From Boesenbergia rotunda (taxonomy: Eukaryota; Streptophyta; Magnoliopsida; Zingiberales; Zingiberaceae), in assembly GCA_024364735.1 (NCBI GenBank), contig JAGFNQ010002316.1:62001-126000 (forward strand): a stretch of DNA of 64,000 nucleotides, given 5' to 3'. The notes under the pieces were generated by a model, which saw only the letters and a program-made list of their open reading frames with translations, made no database searches and was not told where the DNA came from. Each line of letters begins with the position of its first letter. The stretch's first letter is position 1. Shown one piece after another: positions 33,312-44,719 of this stretch. The translations under genes were made by a program, and so were the position numbers.

Positions 33312-34334
33312 CTTGTTGGGAACGAGATGGCTATAGAGGGGGGGGGGTGAATATAGACAATCGCTTGCCCCTTGAAAACTTATCACGATTTCTGCAACTT
33401 AAATATCAGTAGCACAGCGGAAAGAATGGAAAACAGAGTATGCAGAAAAACCAAATGAACGCAAAACACACACAGCTAGCAAGATCGCTAACAAGGAGGG
33501 TTTACAAGGTTCGGGGATAACTTGCCCCTACTCCTTGGCGTGCCCTTGAGGTGGGCGATCCCTTGATCGTCGGCAGATCAAGCCCTGGTTAACACCGGAT
33601 ATGAAGCAACCTCCTTCTCGGTGGAGAAACCTCTCCACAGCATATTTCAAACAATGATATATAATGACCACAATGAAACAATAACAAGAAGGTCTTACTC
33701 CAACACTTAGAGAGGATAAAACACAGCAAGCTTCCCTGAGCTCCACCCAGTGGCGATCTCACGCAGACCCCTGTCTGCTTCGTGTCTTCCCACTGTCGGA
33801 CTCCAAGCTTCTTGTTTTCTCCTTCAAGCGCTCAAGTATGATGATTGCTTCTCAATAGCTTGCTTAGAATTGTTGGAGAACTCAAGAACAACAAGCTTGT
33901 AGCAGCAGAACGCAAGAACACAAAGCTCTTTTTCAAACTGAATCACTTGCTCGATTAAAACTCTACCGCTTCCTTTTGTTTCTCCGCCAAGCGACAAGTG
34001 ACACCATCTCTGTAGCTCCCAGCTACTCATCTGCCAACGCCAGCCTCTACTGAGCTATCTCTGGACTCACTGAGCTCCTCAGTCGAGCTCCAGTCTCCGC
34101 TCCAGTCTGCAGCTCGCCATTGTAACCTGAGATGGGAAAGGGGACAAACCTGCTCCAAGGAAAGCACGCTTTGACTTCTCCTTGAGTGTTTGAATCCTCC
34201 CCTGTCACCTGAAACTCAATCAGAGCATTAGAGCAGAAGATCAAGCAGTATATCAAATCTCAGGAACATACATCAGCAAATCGGATACGATCAGACGCTC
34301 TGACGACGTCTGACAGTGAGATTTGAATTAAAGT

Positions 34335-34840
34335 GATCGGTCACAGGACCGATCCAGGGTGTGTGGATCGATCACCAGACCGATCCACTATTTTGCTGGG
34401 ATTCCCAGCTCTCGCAGCAATACACGCCTGATCGGTCACCGGACCGATCAAGGTGAATCCTGATCGGTCACTAGACCGATCAGATTGGATCCTGATCGGT
34501 CATCCAGACCGATCAGAGCAGATGAACAGTTACTTTTTAATCAAAACCAAGATTCCTGATCGGTCACCAGACCGATCCAAGACTCTAATTTGCAAGGGAA
34601 CTCACTCACCGTTTGCTCCCTGATCGGTCACCAGACCGATCAGGAGCAAGACAGCATGGAAGCAGCCTGCTCCCTGATCGGTCTCCGGATCGATCAGGAG
34701 CCACACAGTAGATTCCCAATCTCACTGTGCGCTCCCTGATCGGTCACCAGTCCGATCAGACATAGCTGGATCGGTCACCAGACCGATCCACTAAGGAGCA
34801 GAGTGCCAAAAGTCCCTGATCGGTCACCAGACCGATCCAG
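34335..34840. repeat. GATCGGTC/GACCGATC hairpin array, element B 5' LTR
   Basis: Counterpart of 24188-24697. Here the GATCGATC unit near 34366 pairs with GACCGATC, so only one arm is changed. Confidence 0.88.
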
Positions 34841-34850
34841 TGACTCTACC

Positions 34851-35450
34851 CAGCCCTCCAAGCTAGGGATTCATCCACCTTAGCCCTCCAAGCTAGGGAT
34901 TCATCCACCTTAGCCCTCCAAGCTAAGGATTTTTCCATCTAACTCTCCAAGTTGGGAATTTGCACCTAACCCTCTAAGTTAGGACTTTTCACCTAGCCCT
35001 CCAAGCTAGGACTTTTCACCTAGCCCTCCAAGCTAGGACTTTTCACCCAACTCTTCCGAGTTAGAACATCATCCAACCTAGCCCTCCAAGCTAGGCACCT
35101 GACCCTCCAAGCCAGGACTTTTTCACCTAATTCTCCAGGATGAGAATTTGCACCTAACCCTCCAAGTTAGGACTTTTCACCTAGCCCTCCAAGCTAGGAC
35201 TTTTCACCCAACCCTTCCGAATTAGGACTTTTCCAACACCTAACCTCCCAGGTTAGGATTTTCCAACACCTAGCCCTCCAAGCTAGGATTTTCCACACCT
35301 AACCTTCCAGATTAGGATTTTCCAACATCATGCCTAATCCTCGATTAGGACTTAATCATAATCATCATAATCATCACAATCATCACAATCATCACACCTA
35401 ACCTCCCAGGTTAGGACTTTCCATATCATGCCTAATCCTCGATCAGGACT
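34851..35450. repeat. U3 hairpin array, element B 5' LTR
   Basis: Counterpart of 24704-25260 with one extra CCTTAGC unit whose right arm reads GCTAGG. Confidence 0.88.
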
Positions 35451-35533
35451 TAATCATAATCATCATAATCATCCTCCTAAACTAAAATCGTTGTCAACAC
35501 CAAAACAACAATCAGGGCCAGACTGCATCAACA

Positions 35534-35792
35534 GTCTTATGATAGAACTTTACCTCTACTATTAAGTACTTGAATGTGACTCTATGACATGATGCTAAAG
35601 TATGACATGATGCTAAGTATGGTATGATGCTAAGTATAAAGTTAAAATGTCAAGTTCCCATGTTATGATGCTAGGAATGGTAGTAAGTGCATGTAGGTGT
35701 AAGTTTAAAGGTTTCCGCTGCATTATGATGTCTACATGCCCTAAGTATGTTAACGTAACGCCGCTTTATGGAAAAAAAAAGCGTGCATTACA
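35534..35792 (+). mobile_element. Chromovirus 5' LTR, last 259 bp
   Basis: It aligns with 42139-42411 of the 3' LTR, starting GTCTTATGATAG. It ends ATTACA where the 3' LTR ends GTTACA. Confidence 0.9.
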
Positions 35793-35795
35793 GGT

Positions 35796-35807
35796 TGGTA
35801 TCAGAGC
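35796..35807 (+). other. Primer binding site (iMet tRNA), chromovirus
   Basis: TGGTATCAGAGC three bases after the LTR remnant. Confidence 0.85.
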
Positions 35808-36070
35808 AGTAACCATCTCACTACACACACATCAAGCCCTCTTCCTGCCGCTTCCAAGTAAGTACCTCTTTACATATCTTATAGTAGTAAAATGTTTTAT
35901 GATTTTAGGATATACAGGTATGAACGATAGTTATGATGAAAGGTACCTTAAGATATGTAATGATGAATGACATTTTATCTTCTTGTATGAATTAGATAAT
36001 TAGAATAACATAGGTGTAGGGAAAAAAAAGAAACTGATATTAGCCATACTTGTCTTTGGTGAAGAAAAAC

Positions 36071-36907
36071 ATGGCTAGAAGACAGAGTAACCGGCTTAAC
36101 GAGACGACTCCAACACCTGACCTGATGCAATTAGTAACCCAGCTCCAACGTCAGGTTACCGAGCAGCAGCAAACTATTAACACCTTAATGAACTAACAGG
36201 AAAATTCTACTACTCCACCAGTGAACCAGACTGCTGCGCCGGTGGCGCCTACGGTTACACACACTCCTCCGCCGAACTCGACCACTGTCGCACGACAGGA
36301 GGCTTATTTGATCCAGTGGTTAAGACTGAAACCGGAGAATTTCTCGGGTACCGGTGAACCCTGGGACGCCCAGGCATGGTTCAAGACGGTGGAAAGTACA
36401 CTGGAACTGCTGGACTGGCCGGAGCATGAGAAGGTCAAGTGCGCATCATTCTGCCTTTCTGGGAATGCCAGAATGTGGTGGGAGAGGGTCAGGACCAAGA
36501 GACAAGTAAACCAGATGGCGTGGGCAGATTTCGAATCAGAATTCTTTGAAGAATTCTTCAATATGCGAGTTACAACCAAACACTACGACGAGTTTACGGA
36601 ATTCCGGCAGGGCAACCTCTCGGTCAACGAAGCAGTGAAGAAATTCAACCGACTGGCTCGTCTGTGCCCTGAGCTGGTCCACACCGAGAAAGAGAGGGTC
36701 CGACTTATGCTGAAGATGTTACGGCCCGAAATAGCTCTGAACGTGGCTGAGGGAGTTAACAGGCCCCAGACCGACGAGGAACTGTTTAGTAGTGCTTTAC
36801 TCACTGAGCACTATTTAAATAGTATCAATCAGCAAAGGAAGGCAATGAATGAAAGTAAGAATCAAGTTCATTCCAAGATGCTCGATTCTTTCTCTCGTTA
36901 CGCTTAA
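36071..36907 (+). pseudogene. gag: Chromovirus gag, with in-frame stops
   Basis: Capsid/nucleocapsid precursor. The ATG at 36071 opens MARRQSNRLNET, a Gln-rich coiled-coil start, and an in-frame TAA stands at 36194-36196. The Retrotrans_gag core follows (AWFKTVESTLELLDWPEHEKV, then WWERV and the FEEFFNMRVTTKHYDEF block). The frame stops at TAA 36905-36907, with two more stops by 36925. It continues in the same frame downstream, where intact relatives have one gag-pol frame. Confidence 0.85.
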
Positions 36908-36925
36908 TGTTCCTTCCATTAATGA

Positions 36926-38287
36926 TTGCTAGGAGGACAAAAGTCCCAGAACACCCAAGCTAATTGGAAGGGAGATCAAGGTGGTAAACGAAAGCCATGG
37001 AACAATTCTCAAGGGGGCCCAGCAAATAAACAGCCCAAGCCTTCCCCATGCGCAACATGCGGGAAAAACCACTCCGGGGAATGTCGCAAGGGTACGAACC
37101 GGTGTTACATTTGTGGTGTGGAAGGACGTATGACGGCTTACTGCCCTACCAAGAACCATGCATCTCCCCAACCACTAGCCCAGTACCAGGGGGCACCGGC
37201 GAAATTACACTACATGCCAGCCGAGCTGGAGGGTACCCCGCTGTTGGAGGCCCCTCCAACAGAGACAAATGCCAGGGTTTTCTCAGTTACCAAGGAGGAC
37301 GCCGCGGAAGCTTCTACGGTGGTCACAGGTCAGATACTTATTTTCAGTCAGTGTGCTACTGCATTATTTGATACTGGGGCAACACACTCGTTCATTTCGG
37401 TGCCACATACCAAGAAGATAGATAGGCTTCCACAAGTGTTAGACTGCAGGTTCTTAACGACTCTACCTTCGGGGGAAATAATGACATCCACTCATGTGCT
37501 GCAAGCGGTGCCGGTCGGAATTGCAGGAAGGGAACTTTACTGCGATCTGATAGTACTCGACATGCAAGATTATGACGTTATAATGGGGATGGATTTCCTA
37601 AGTAAGTACGGTGCTTCTATTGAGTGTCGTAAGCGAAAGGTGGTCTTTCGACCTGAGGCAGGTTCTATGTTCGAATTCATCGGAGAGCCAAGGAAAAGAA
37701 CCGGGAAATATTTATCAACTCTCCAAGCCCAGAAGATGATAAACAAAGGTTGTACTGGATTTCTAGCATATGTGGTTGATGCCAGTCAGGTGAAGGACCA
37801 GGAACTGGAAGACGTCCGAGTGGTATGCGATTACCCAGAGGTTTTCCCAGATGAATTACTAGGATTAGCCCCTGATAGAGAGGTAGAATTTGAGATCGAA
37901 TTGGTTCCCAGTACCAACCCGATCTCCAAGGCACCTTACCGTATGGCGCCGATTGAATTAAAGGAGCTTCAGGAACAGTTACAGGAGTTGCTGGATAAGG
38001 GATTTATTCGCCCTAGTCATTCCCCGTGGGGAGCTCCGGTACTGTTTGTGAAGAAGAAAGACGGATCTATGCGAATGTGCATAGATTACCGAGCACTGAA
38101 CAACGTAACGATCAAGAACAGGTATCCTCTTCCAAGGATAGATGACCTGTTTGATCAATTAAAGGGAGCCACTGTTTTCTCAAATATTGATTTGAGGTCT
38201 GGCTATCATCAAGTTAGAGTCAAACAGGAGGATATCCCAAAGACGGCTTTCCGAACAAGGAAATGGGGCTCACAACGGATGTCATAG
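36926..38287 (+). pseudogene. pol: Chromovirus zinc knuckle, protease and N-terminal RT
   Basis: Zinc knuckles CATCGKNHSGEC and CYICGVEGRMTAYC (second has Arg for His). Protease site ALFDTGATHSF (about 37365-37395). RT opens with FIRPSHSPWGAPVLFVKKKDGSMRMC split over the usual blocks, then YRALNNVTIKNRYPLPRIDD and DLRSGYHQVRV. The frame ends four residues after KTAFRTRK because of a deletion joint near 38260. The YxDD box, RNase H and the integrase core are absent, so no enzyme activity is possible. Confidence 0.88.
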
Positions 38288-38808
38288 ACAGCACCACCCG
38301 AGCTATACAGAATATTCGACAACGGATAGAAACTGCTCAGAGCCGACAAAAGAGTTATGCCGATGTTCGGCGTAGACCACTGGAGTTTAGTGTTGGAGAT
38401 TGGGTGTTTCTGAAAGTGGCTCCTATGAAAGGGGTGACAAGATTCGGGAGAAAAGGAAAGCTAAGTCCGCGTTATGTAGGGCCGTACCTGATTCTGAAAA
38501 GAGTTGGTAAGGTGGCATACGAGCTGGAGCTACCTTCAGAGATGTCAGCTATCCATAACGTATTCCATGTGTCCCTGCTTAAAAAGTGTATCCCAAATAT
38601 GGACCGAGTGATCGAGCCTCAGACAGTGCAAGTACAAGAGGACCTAAGTTATGAGAGCAGACCCATTCAGATTTTGGATAGGGAGGTCAAGAAGCTGAGG
38701 AGTAAGGAGGTACCCTTAGTCAAGGTCTTATGGCAAAGCCAGCGGTTCGAGGAAGCTACCTGGGAACGCGAGGACGAGATGAGGCGCAAGTACCCGGAGC
38801 TGTTCTAA
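38263..38808 (+). pseudogene. pol: Chromovirus integrase C-terminus with chromodomain-like tail
   Basis: The open stretch (181 codons) begins at the deletion joint. It holds the integrase C-terminal GPY/F module (RYVGPYLILKRVGKVAYEL), the HNVFHVSLLKK block and a chromodomain-like tail (RPIQILDREVKKL ... VLWQSQRFEEATWEREDEM), ending YPELF at 38808. In intact chromoviruses this tail guides insertion toward heterochromatin. It is 3' end material only, out of frame with the upstream piece. Confidence 0.85.
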
Positions 38809-39162
38809 GTTCGAGGACGAACTTTCACGGGGTATGGGGAATTGTAACGACCCGGAAAATTCTCTTAATATTTACTTAAAATATTAAGCATGTCTAGATA
38901 ATTTTCTGAGGAACCTAGAAATATTAAGGCGAACCTTGGCCTAGAAAATCCATGTTTTCTCAATTAAATTGGGAAAAAGGGCACTAATGGGCCTTATAGG
39001 GGCTTTATAGTACTATAATTTTTGGTAGATTTTAGGTGAAAATTAGTATAAATATAAAGGGATTTTAATAAGAAATATTAACATAATTATGGGGGAATTT
39101 TTAAGGATTTTCGAAAATATTAGGAAAAAAATAAAATAAAATAAGTGTAAAAAATTATGCAT

Positions 39163-39228
39163 CTACCAAGGATTGAACCTTGGACCACTTGTACAACCAT
39201 GTATGCTTTAACCAACTCATCTAGTGAG
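39163..39228 (-). repeat. tRNA-like segment in chromovirus 3' LTR
   Basis: On the minus strand: GATGAGTTGGTTAAAGC resembles a D arm / A box, and CCAAGGTTCAATCCTTGG resembles a T arm / B box one base short. The counterpart at 42941-43003 keeps a perfect anticodon-like stem. Not a functional tRNA gene. Confidence 0.5.
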
Positions 39229-39319
39229 GTAATGTTATGAGGGAATGAAGTAGATATTGGTTAAAGCATAGAAGAATTGAAGGGTCATGGAGAGACTCTT
39301 CATTTACCTCCTTAATGGG

Positions 39320-39330
39320 CTATAAAGAGG
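39320..39330 (+). promoter_or_regulatory. TATA box of chromovirus LTR
   Basis: CTATAAAGAGG about 480 bp into the LTR; the rest of the LTR would be a long transcribed R-U5. Confidence 0.5.
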
Positions 39331-39640
39331 GGGTTTTGGGAGATACCTCTTCTTCCCATTACTTTGTAATTTCTTCCTTCTCCTCCCCTCATCCTAGCCG
39401 AATACCCAAGGAAGGGTTCTCCCTTGGAAAAGCTCCACAAGAGGTCTCATCCCCAAGATCTAAGGGGTCTTCCAAAGATACAAGGACAAGGGGGTTCAAG
39501 GGTCCAAAGATCTTACCATTCCCTTCTCTTTCAAGGTTCGAAAAATCAAGAAAGCCAAGTAAGACTCCCTCACCTGTGGTATAATAGTTCTTTATATTTT
39601 AGCATGATTTATTGGTTGGTTTTTGGGACTTGAAGTTGAC

Positions 39641-40000
39641 AGAAACAAAATCAACACCCTAGAGACCCTATGGGTTTCGGCCACAATGTTTTAGGGTCCA
39701 TAATGATGCTAAAAATCTTTATAATGTTATTTAATGTTCTCTTATGATGTTTAGAGGTTAAGTATAATTTTTGGGAATTTTTGGAGTACCCTAGGACACC
39801 CTAGGGTTTCGGCCAACATGAAAGAAACAAAATCAACACCCTAGAGACCCTATGGGTTTCGGCCACAATGTTTTAGGGTCCATAATGATGCTAAAAATCT
39901 TTATAATGTTATTTAATGTTCCCTTATGATGTTTAGAGATTAAGGATAATTTTTGGGAATTTTTGGAGTACCCTAGGATACCCTAGGGTTTCGGCCAACA
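39641..40000 (+). repeat. Two tandem copies of about 182 bp in chromovirus 3' LTR
   Basis: AGAAACAAAATCAACACC starts at 39641 and again at 39823; each copy ends in GGTTTCGGCCAAC. The solo LTR has five or more copies of the related 181-bp unit. Confidence 0.85.
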
Positions 40001-42411
40001 ACAAGAACCCATGTGTAGGGTTGGGTTTAAAACCCCAAGTGTTTGTTTTATGTATTGTCATGATATAAGGGAGATGGAGGGTATTTATGTGAATGTTTCA
40101 CATGGCCTAGAGACCCTATAGGTTTCGGCCAAGTACCCTAATAGGGTGGAAAGTTAGGACTCATTTCAAGTAAGGGCCCCAAATGGCCCTATGGTAAGGT
40201 ATGGTTGGTGTATAACAATTGATTTGGGGATTTTAATGGAAATTTTTCCATGCCCTATGGCCTTGAAGTTTCAGCCAAGAGCAAGTTTAGGGTTAAAGGA
40301 TTAGGGTTGGCCTTAAGTGTGGAATCAAATGTTTCCTATGGCCTAGTATGTATGTATGGGATGTTGTTTGGGGAAGTTATGTGAAGCTTCATGAACCTAT
40401 GGTTCCTTGGGGCTTTCGGCCAAGGGCCTAACCTAGGGTTAGGGTTGGGTTAAACCTCCAAAGATGCTTGTGTATGAGTTACCAAGATATATGGTTAAGT
40501 AAGATGGAAGCAATTCTATGTTAACCAAACCCTTAGTTTGTATGTCATGAATTATATGTTGAGTCATAGATGTTTAGACATGTGCCATGATTTATGAATG
40601 ATATGTATGTATGTCATGTCTTATGAATGATATGCCATGTTTTATGAATAATATGCATGTATGCCATGTCTCATGAATGATACGTATGTATGCCATGTTT
40701 ATGAATAAGATGTATGTATGCCATGTCTTATGAATGAGGTTAAAGTACATGCCTTTAAGGCATAACGATGATGTTAAGTATGATGAATGAATGATTATGA
40801 ATGACAAGTATGATGAATGAATGATGATGAATGAAAAAGCATGTGAAAGCATTTTATTTTATTTTAATGGGCTTGTACCGGACCTAAGTAAGGTCCACGA
40901 TTCTGGACTACCGATGAAGCTGTCCACGGTTCGGGACTACCGATGAAGCTGTCCTTACGGTTCGGGACTACCGATGAAGCTGTCCTTACCCTAGTAGGTC
41001 GAGATTAGCTACCTCGTATTTACTTAGGGATGCGCGCATATGATGAATGAATGTGGTACAAGCCAGGGCCCAATGAATGTTATGATTATGTTAAAGTATT
41101 TAAAAGCATGTTTTTAAAGATTAATCATCCTTATATATATATGCAATTGCCACATGCATTCATCCATGTTATGCATTATACTTATGATAAGAACATTATG
41201 CAAAGTAAGTTTATGTAAGGTAGGTTTATGCAAATGATTTTATGTATGTTTATGCTAAGTTAGAATGCCATGAGTTTATTTATATTCATGATAGTTTAGG
41301 ATGCCATGATTTAATTATGTTTATATTAATTAGAATGCCATGAGTTTATTTATGTTCATGATAGTTTAGGATGTCATGATTTAATTATGCTTGTGTTAAT
41401 TAGAACGCCATGAGTTTATTTATGTTCATGATAGTTTAGGATGTCATGATTTAATTATGTTTATGTTAATCAGAATGCCATGAGTTTATTTATGTTCATG
41501 ATAGTTTAGGATGCCATGATTTAATTATGTTTATGCTAGGTTAGAATGCCATGATTTTATTTATGCTCATGTTAATTATGATGCCATGATTTAATTATGT
41601 TTATGCTAGGATAGAATGCTATGATTTTATTTATGTCCACGCTAAGTTATGTTGCCATGATTTAATTGTGGTTATGCTAAGTTCGGATGCCATGATTTTA
41701 TTTTGGTTCATGTTAGGAATGTTTATGAGGTTATGTTATTATGTTTATGTCTATGCCAAGAATTATGCCATGTTATGAATGTTTATGATGTTTATGTCTA
41801 TGCCAAGTATTATGCCAAGTCACGAATGTTTTTATGCTTATGTATATGCTATGCTATGAAAGTGACTAAGTTATGATCAAGTCATGTCAAAGGTATGCTA
41901 AGTGCTCATAAAGACTTATGTGCTGAGTAAAGCACTAAGTATGTTAATGTTTAAGATGCTCATGATTAAGTGATGAATGGTTTTAGTGAGTAGGAAAGAG
42001 TCTTACTAAGCCTGTGTGCTTATAGTCTTATTTTCCTTATACCGCAGATCACGCAAGGGGACCGTAAGGAAGCAGCAGGAGGGCAATAAAGTATGTGTGT
42101 GATAGTGACTTGGCCAAGAGACCATATGTTTGCTTGTCTTATGATAGAATTTTACCTCTACTATTAAGTACTTGAATGTGACTCTATGACATGATGCTAA
42201 GTATGACATGATGCAAAAATATGACATGATGCTAAGTATGGTATGATGCTAAGTATAAAGTTAAAATGTCAAGTTCCCATGTTATGATGCTAGGAATGGT
42301 AGTAAGTGCATGTAGGTGTAAGTTTAAAGGTTTCCGCTGCATTATGATGTCTACATGCCCTAAGTATGTTAACGTAACGCCGCTTTATGGAAAAAAAAAG
42401 CGGGCGTTACA

Positions 42412-42592
42412 TCCTGGTCGGGGACTGGGCAAGAAGACCTGGCCGAGGGTTGGGCACCGAAGACCTGGTTCGGGGAATTGGGCACGAAGACCTGGCTGAG
42501 GGTTGGGCACCTATGTCCTGGACCTAGGGTTTGGGCACGGAGTCTTGGTCCGAGGGACTAAGCAACTTAGCTGAGCGATGACTAAGGACAGG
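42412..42592 (+). mobile_element. SIRE-type LTR G, first part
   Basis: U3 part of a plus-strand LTR related to the element C LTR (inverse of 57660-57800). Repeats of GAAGACCTGG and GGGCACC units. The first 150 bp or so are missing because the chromovirus is inserted at TCCTG. It continues at 46576. Confidence 0.75.
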
Positions 42593-42940
42593 TGTAACGA
42601 CCCGGAAAATTCTCTTAATATTTTCTTAAAATATTAAGCATGTTTAGATAATTTTCCGAGGGGCCCAGAAATAATTATATAAAATTGGGCTTAGAAATCC
42701 ATGTTTTCTCATTTAAATTGAGAAAACTAAGTACTAATGAGCATTAAATGGACTCCAAAAAAAATGAGTATTAATTAAGTAAAATTAATATAAATTAGGT
42801 AAAATTAATATAAATATAAAAGAATTTTATTTAGGAATATTAGCATAATTATGGGTGATTTTAGGGGGATTTTCGGAATTTAAGAAAATAAAATAATAAA
42901 ATAAATGGAATGAAAATAAAAATAAAAATAAATGTGCATG

Positions 42941-43003
42941 AGCCAAGGATTGAACCTTGGACCTCTTGTAACAACCAAGAATGCTTTAACCAACTCACCT
43001 AAC
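42941..43003 (-). repeat. tRNA-like segment in solo LTR
   Basis: Minus strand: GGTGAGTTGGTTAAAGC (D-arm-like), TCTTG-GTTGTTA-CAAGA (perfect 5-bp stem with 7-base loop, anticodon-like TGT), and CCAAGGTTCAATCCTTGG (T-arm-like, one base short). Confidence 0.55.
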
Positions 43004-43439
43004 AAGGAATGCTTATGAGTAATTGAAGTGGAGGTTGGTTAAGAGGTAAAAGGAGGTGAAGGGGCATGAAGAGGCTCTTTAATTGCTCTTTAATTGCCTC
43101 CTTGATGGGTTATAATGAGAGGAGTTTTGGGAGTTACTTATTCTCTCAATCAATAGCATTACCTCTCCTCTTCATTCCCATTCTTGCCGAGCACCAAAGG
43201 GAGGAGTCCTTGGGGAAAACTTCACAAGAGGTTTCATCCCTCAAGATCTAAAGTTCCTACAAGGTGACAAAGACTAGTTGGGGTTAAGAGATACCAAGTC
43301 CTTTTTTCCTTCTCCTCTTTCAAGGTTCAAAAAAAAATCAAGAAATCTAAGGTAAGACTCCCTCACCTGTGGTATAATAGTTACCTATGATTTCCATGAT
43401 TTTTGGCATGATATATGGGTTAGTTTTCGGATTTAATGT

Positions 43440-44515
43440 TGAAGAGAAACAAAATCAAGGTTCCTATGTTCAAAGGTTTCGGCCAGCATGTTTTAAAGGT
43501 CCATAATTATGCTAAAAATCATGATAATATTTTTTAGTATTCCCTTATGATGTTTAGAAGTTAAGTGTAATTTTTGGGGTACCCTAGAGGCCCCATATGT
43601 CTCGGCCAACATGAAAGAAGCAAAACCCAGAACCTTAAGTTCAAGGGTTTCGGCCACCATGTTTTAAATGTCTAAAAATATGTTAAAAATCATGATAATG
43701 TTATTTAATGTTCCCTTATGATGTTTATATATTAAGTATAATTTTTGGGAATTTTTGGGATACCCTAGAGGCCCCATATGTTTCGGCCAACATGAAAGAA
43801 GCAAAACCCAGAACCTTAAGTTCAAGGGTTTCGGCTACCATGATTTAAATGTCTAAAAATATGTTAAAAATCATGATAATGTTATTTAATGTTCCCTTAT
43901 GATGTTTAGACATTAAGTATAATTTTTGGGAATTTTTGGGGTACCCTAGAGGCCCCATATGTCTCGGCCAACATGAAAGAAGCAAAACCCAGAACCTTAA
44001 GTTCAAGGGTTTCGGCCACCATGTTTTAAATATCTAAAAATATGTTAAAAATCATGATAATGTTATTTAATGTTCCCTTATGATTTTTAGACATTAATTA
44101 TAATTTTTAGGAATTTTTGGGATACCCTAGAGGCCCCATATGTTTCGGCCAACATGAAAGAAGCAAAACCCAGAACCTTAATTTCAAGGGTTTCGGTCAC
44201 CATGATTTAAATGTCTAAAAATATGTTAAAAATTATGATAATATTATTTAATGTTCCCTTATTATGTTTAGACATTAAGTATAATTTTTGGGAATTTTTG
44301 GGGTACCCTAGAGGCCCCATATGTTTCGGCCAACATGAAAGAAGCAAAACCCAGAACCTTAAGTTCAAGGGTTTCGGACACCATGATTTAAATGTCTATA
44401 AATATGTTAAAAATCATGATAATGTTATTTAATGTTCCCTTATGATGTGTATAGGTTAAGTATAATTTTTGGGAATTTTTGGAGTACCCTAGAGGCCCAT
44501 ATGGTTCGGCCAACC
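43440..44515 (+). repeat. 181-bp tandem repeat block in solo LTR
   Basis: The landmark ATGAAAGAAGCAAAACCCAG begins at 43611, 43792, 43973, 44154 and 44335, exactly 181 bp apart each time, with partial units at both ends. Confidence 0.92.
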
Positions 44516-44719
44516 CCAAGGACCCAAGGGTTAAGGGTTGAGTCTTTAACTTCAAGCATATGTTTATGTGTTGCCATGATATAAGGATGATGGATGGTGA
44601 TTATGTGAATTTTCACATAGCCTTGGGACTCCACAAGTTTCGGCCAATATGGGTTAATAGGGAAAAAGTTAAGATTTATTTCAAGTAAGGGTCCCAATAG
44701 CCCTACGGTAAGATGTGAT

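Larger units (their letters stand above)
23172..35533 (-). mobile_element. Element B: SIRE-like Ty1/copia with gag, pol and env-like gene
   Basis: Minus-strand element of about 12.4 kb. Order in its own direction: 5' LTR (33314-35533), primer site, gag, in-frame UAG, pol in copia order (PR-INT-RT-RH), spacer, palindrome array, intron-containing env-like gene, polypurine tract, 3' LTR (23172-25339). LTRs are near-identical by eye, which implies recent insertion. Few lesions: an N and frame change in gag, one frame change and one TGA in integrase. The flanks do not match: AGTTT (23167-23171) on the left, GTCTT (35534-35538) on the right, and they belong to different host elements. Confidence 0.9.
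33314..35533 (-). mobile_element. Element B 5' LTR
   Basis: 2,220 bp. Same order as the 3' LTR: R-U5 block (33480-33640), GATCGGTC array (34335-34840), U3 hairpin array (34851-35450). It has one extra U3 hairpin unit near 34880-34910 and extra ATCATCACA repeats near 35375-35395. Confidence 0.92.
35534..42411 (+). mobile_element. Ty3/gypsy chromovirus (Tekay/Del-like), 5' end lost, internal deletion
   Basis: Only the last 259 bp of the 5' LTR remain (35534-35792). Then come a primer site, broken gag, protease, the first part of RT, a junction to the integrase C-terminal part with chromodomain-like tail, and a complete 3' LTR (38843-42411). TCCTG (42412-42416) follows the 3' LTR as expected target site. 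The matching left flank is missing because the sequence left of 35534 is element B. Confidence 0.85.
38843..42411 (+). mobile_element. Chromovirus 3' LTR
   Basis: TGTAACGACCCGG to GGGCGTTACA, 3,569 bp, preceded by the purine-rich GGGGTATGGGGAAT. It contains a tRNA-like segment (39163-39228, minus strand), a TATA box (39320-39330), two copies of an about 182-bp repeat (39641-40000) and ATGCCATGATTTAATTATG repeats (about 41260-41700). Confidence 0.92.

Noticed and set aside
39163..39228. A functional tRNA gene
   Set aside because: No 7-bp acceptor stem can be formed and the T loop is one base short; kept only as a tRNA-like relic.
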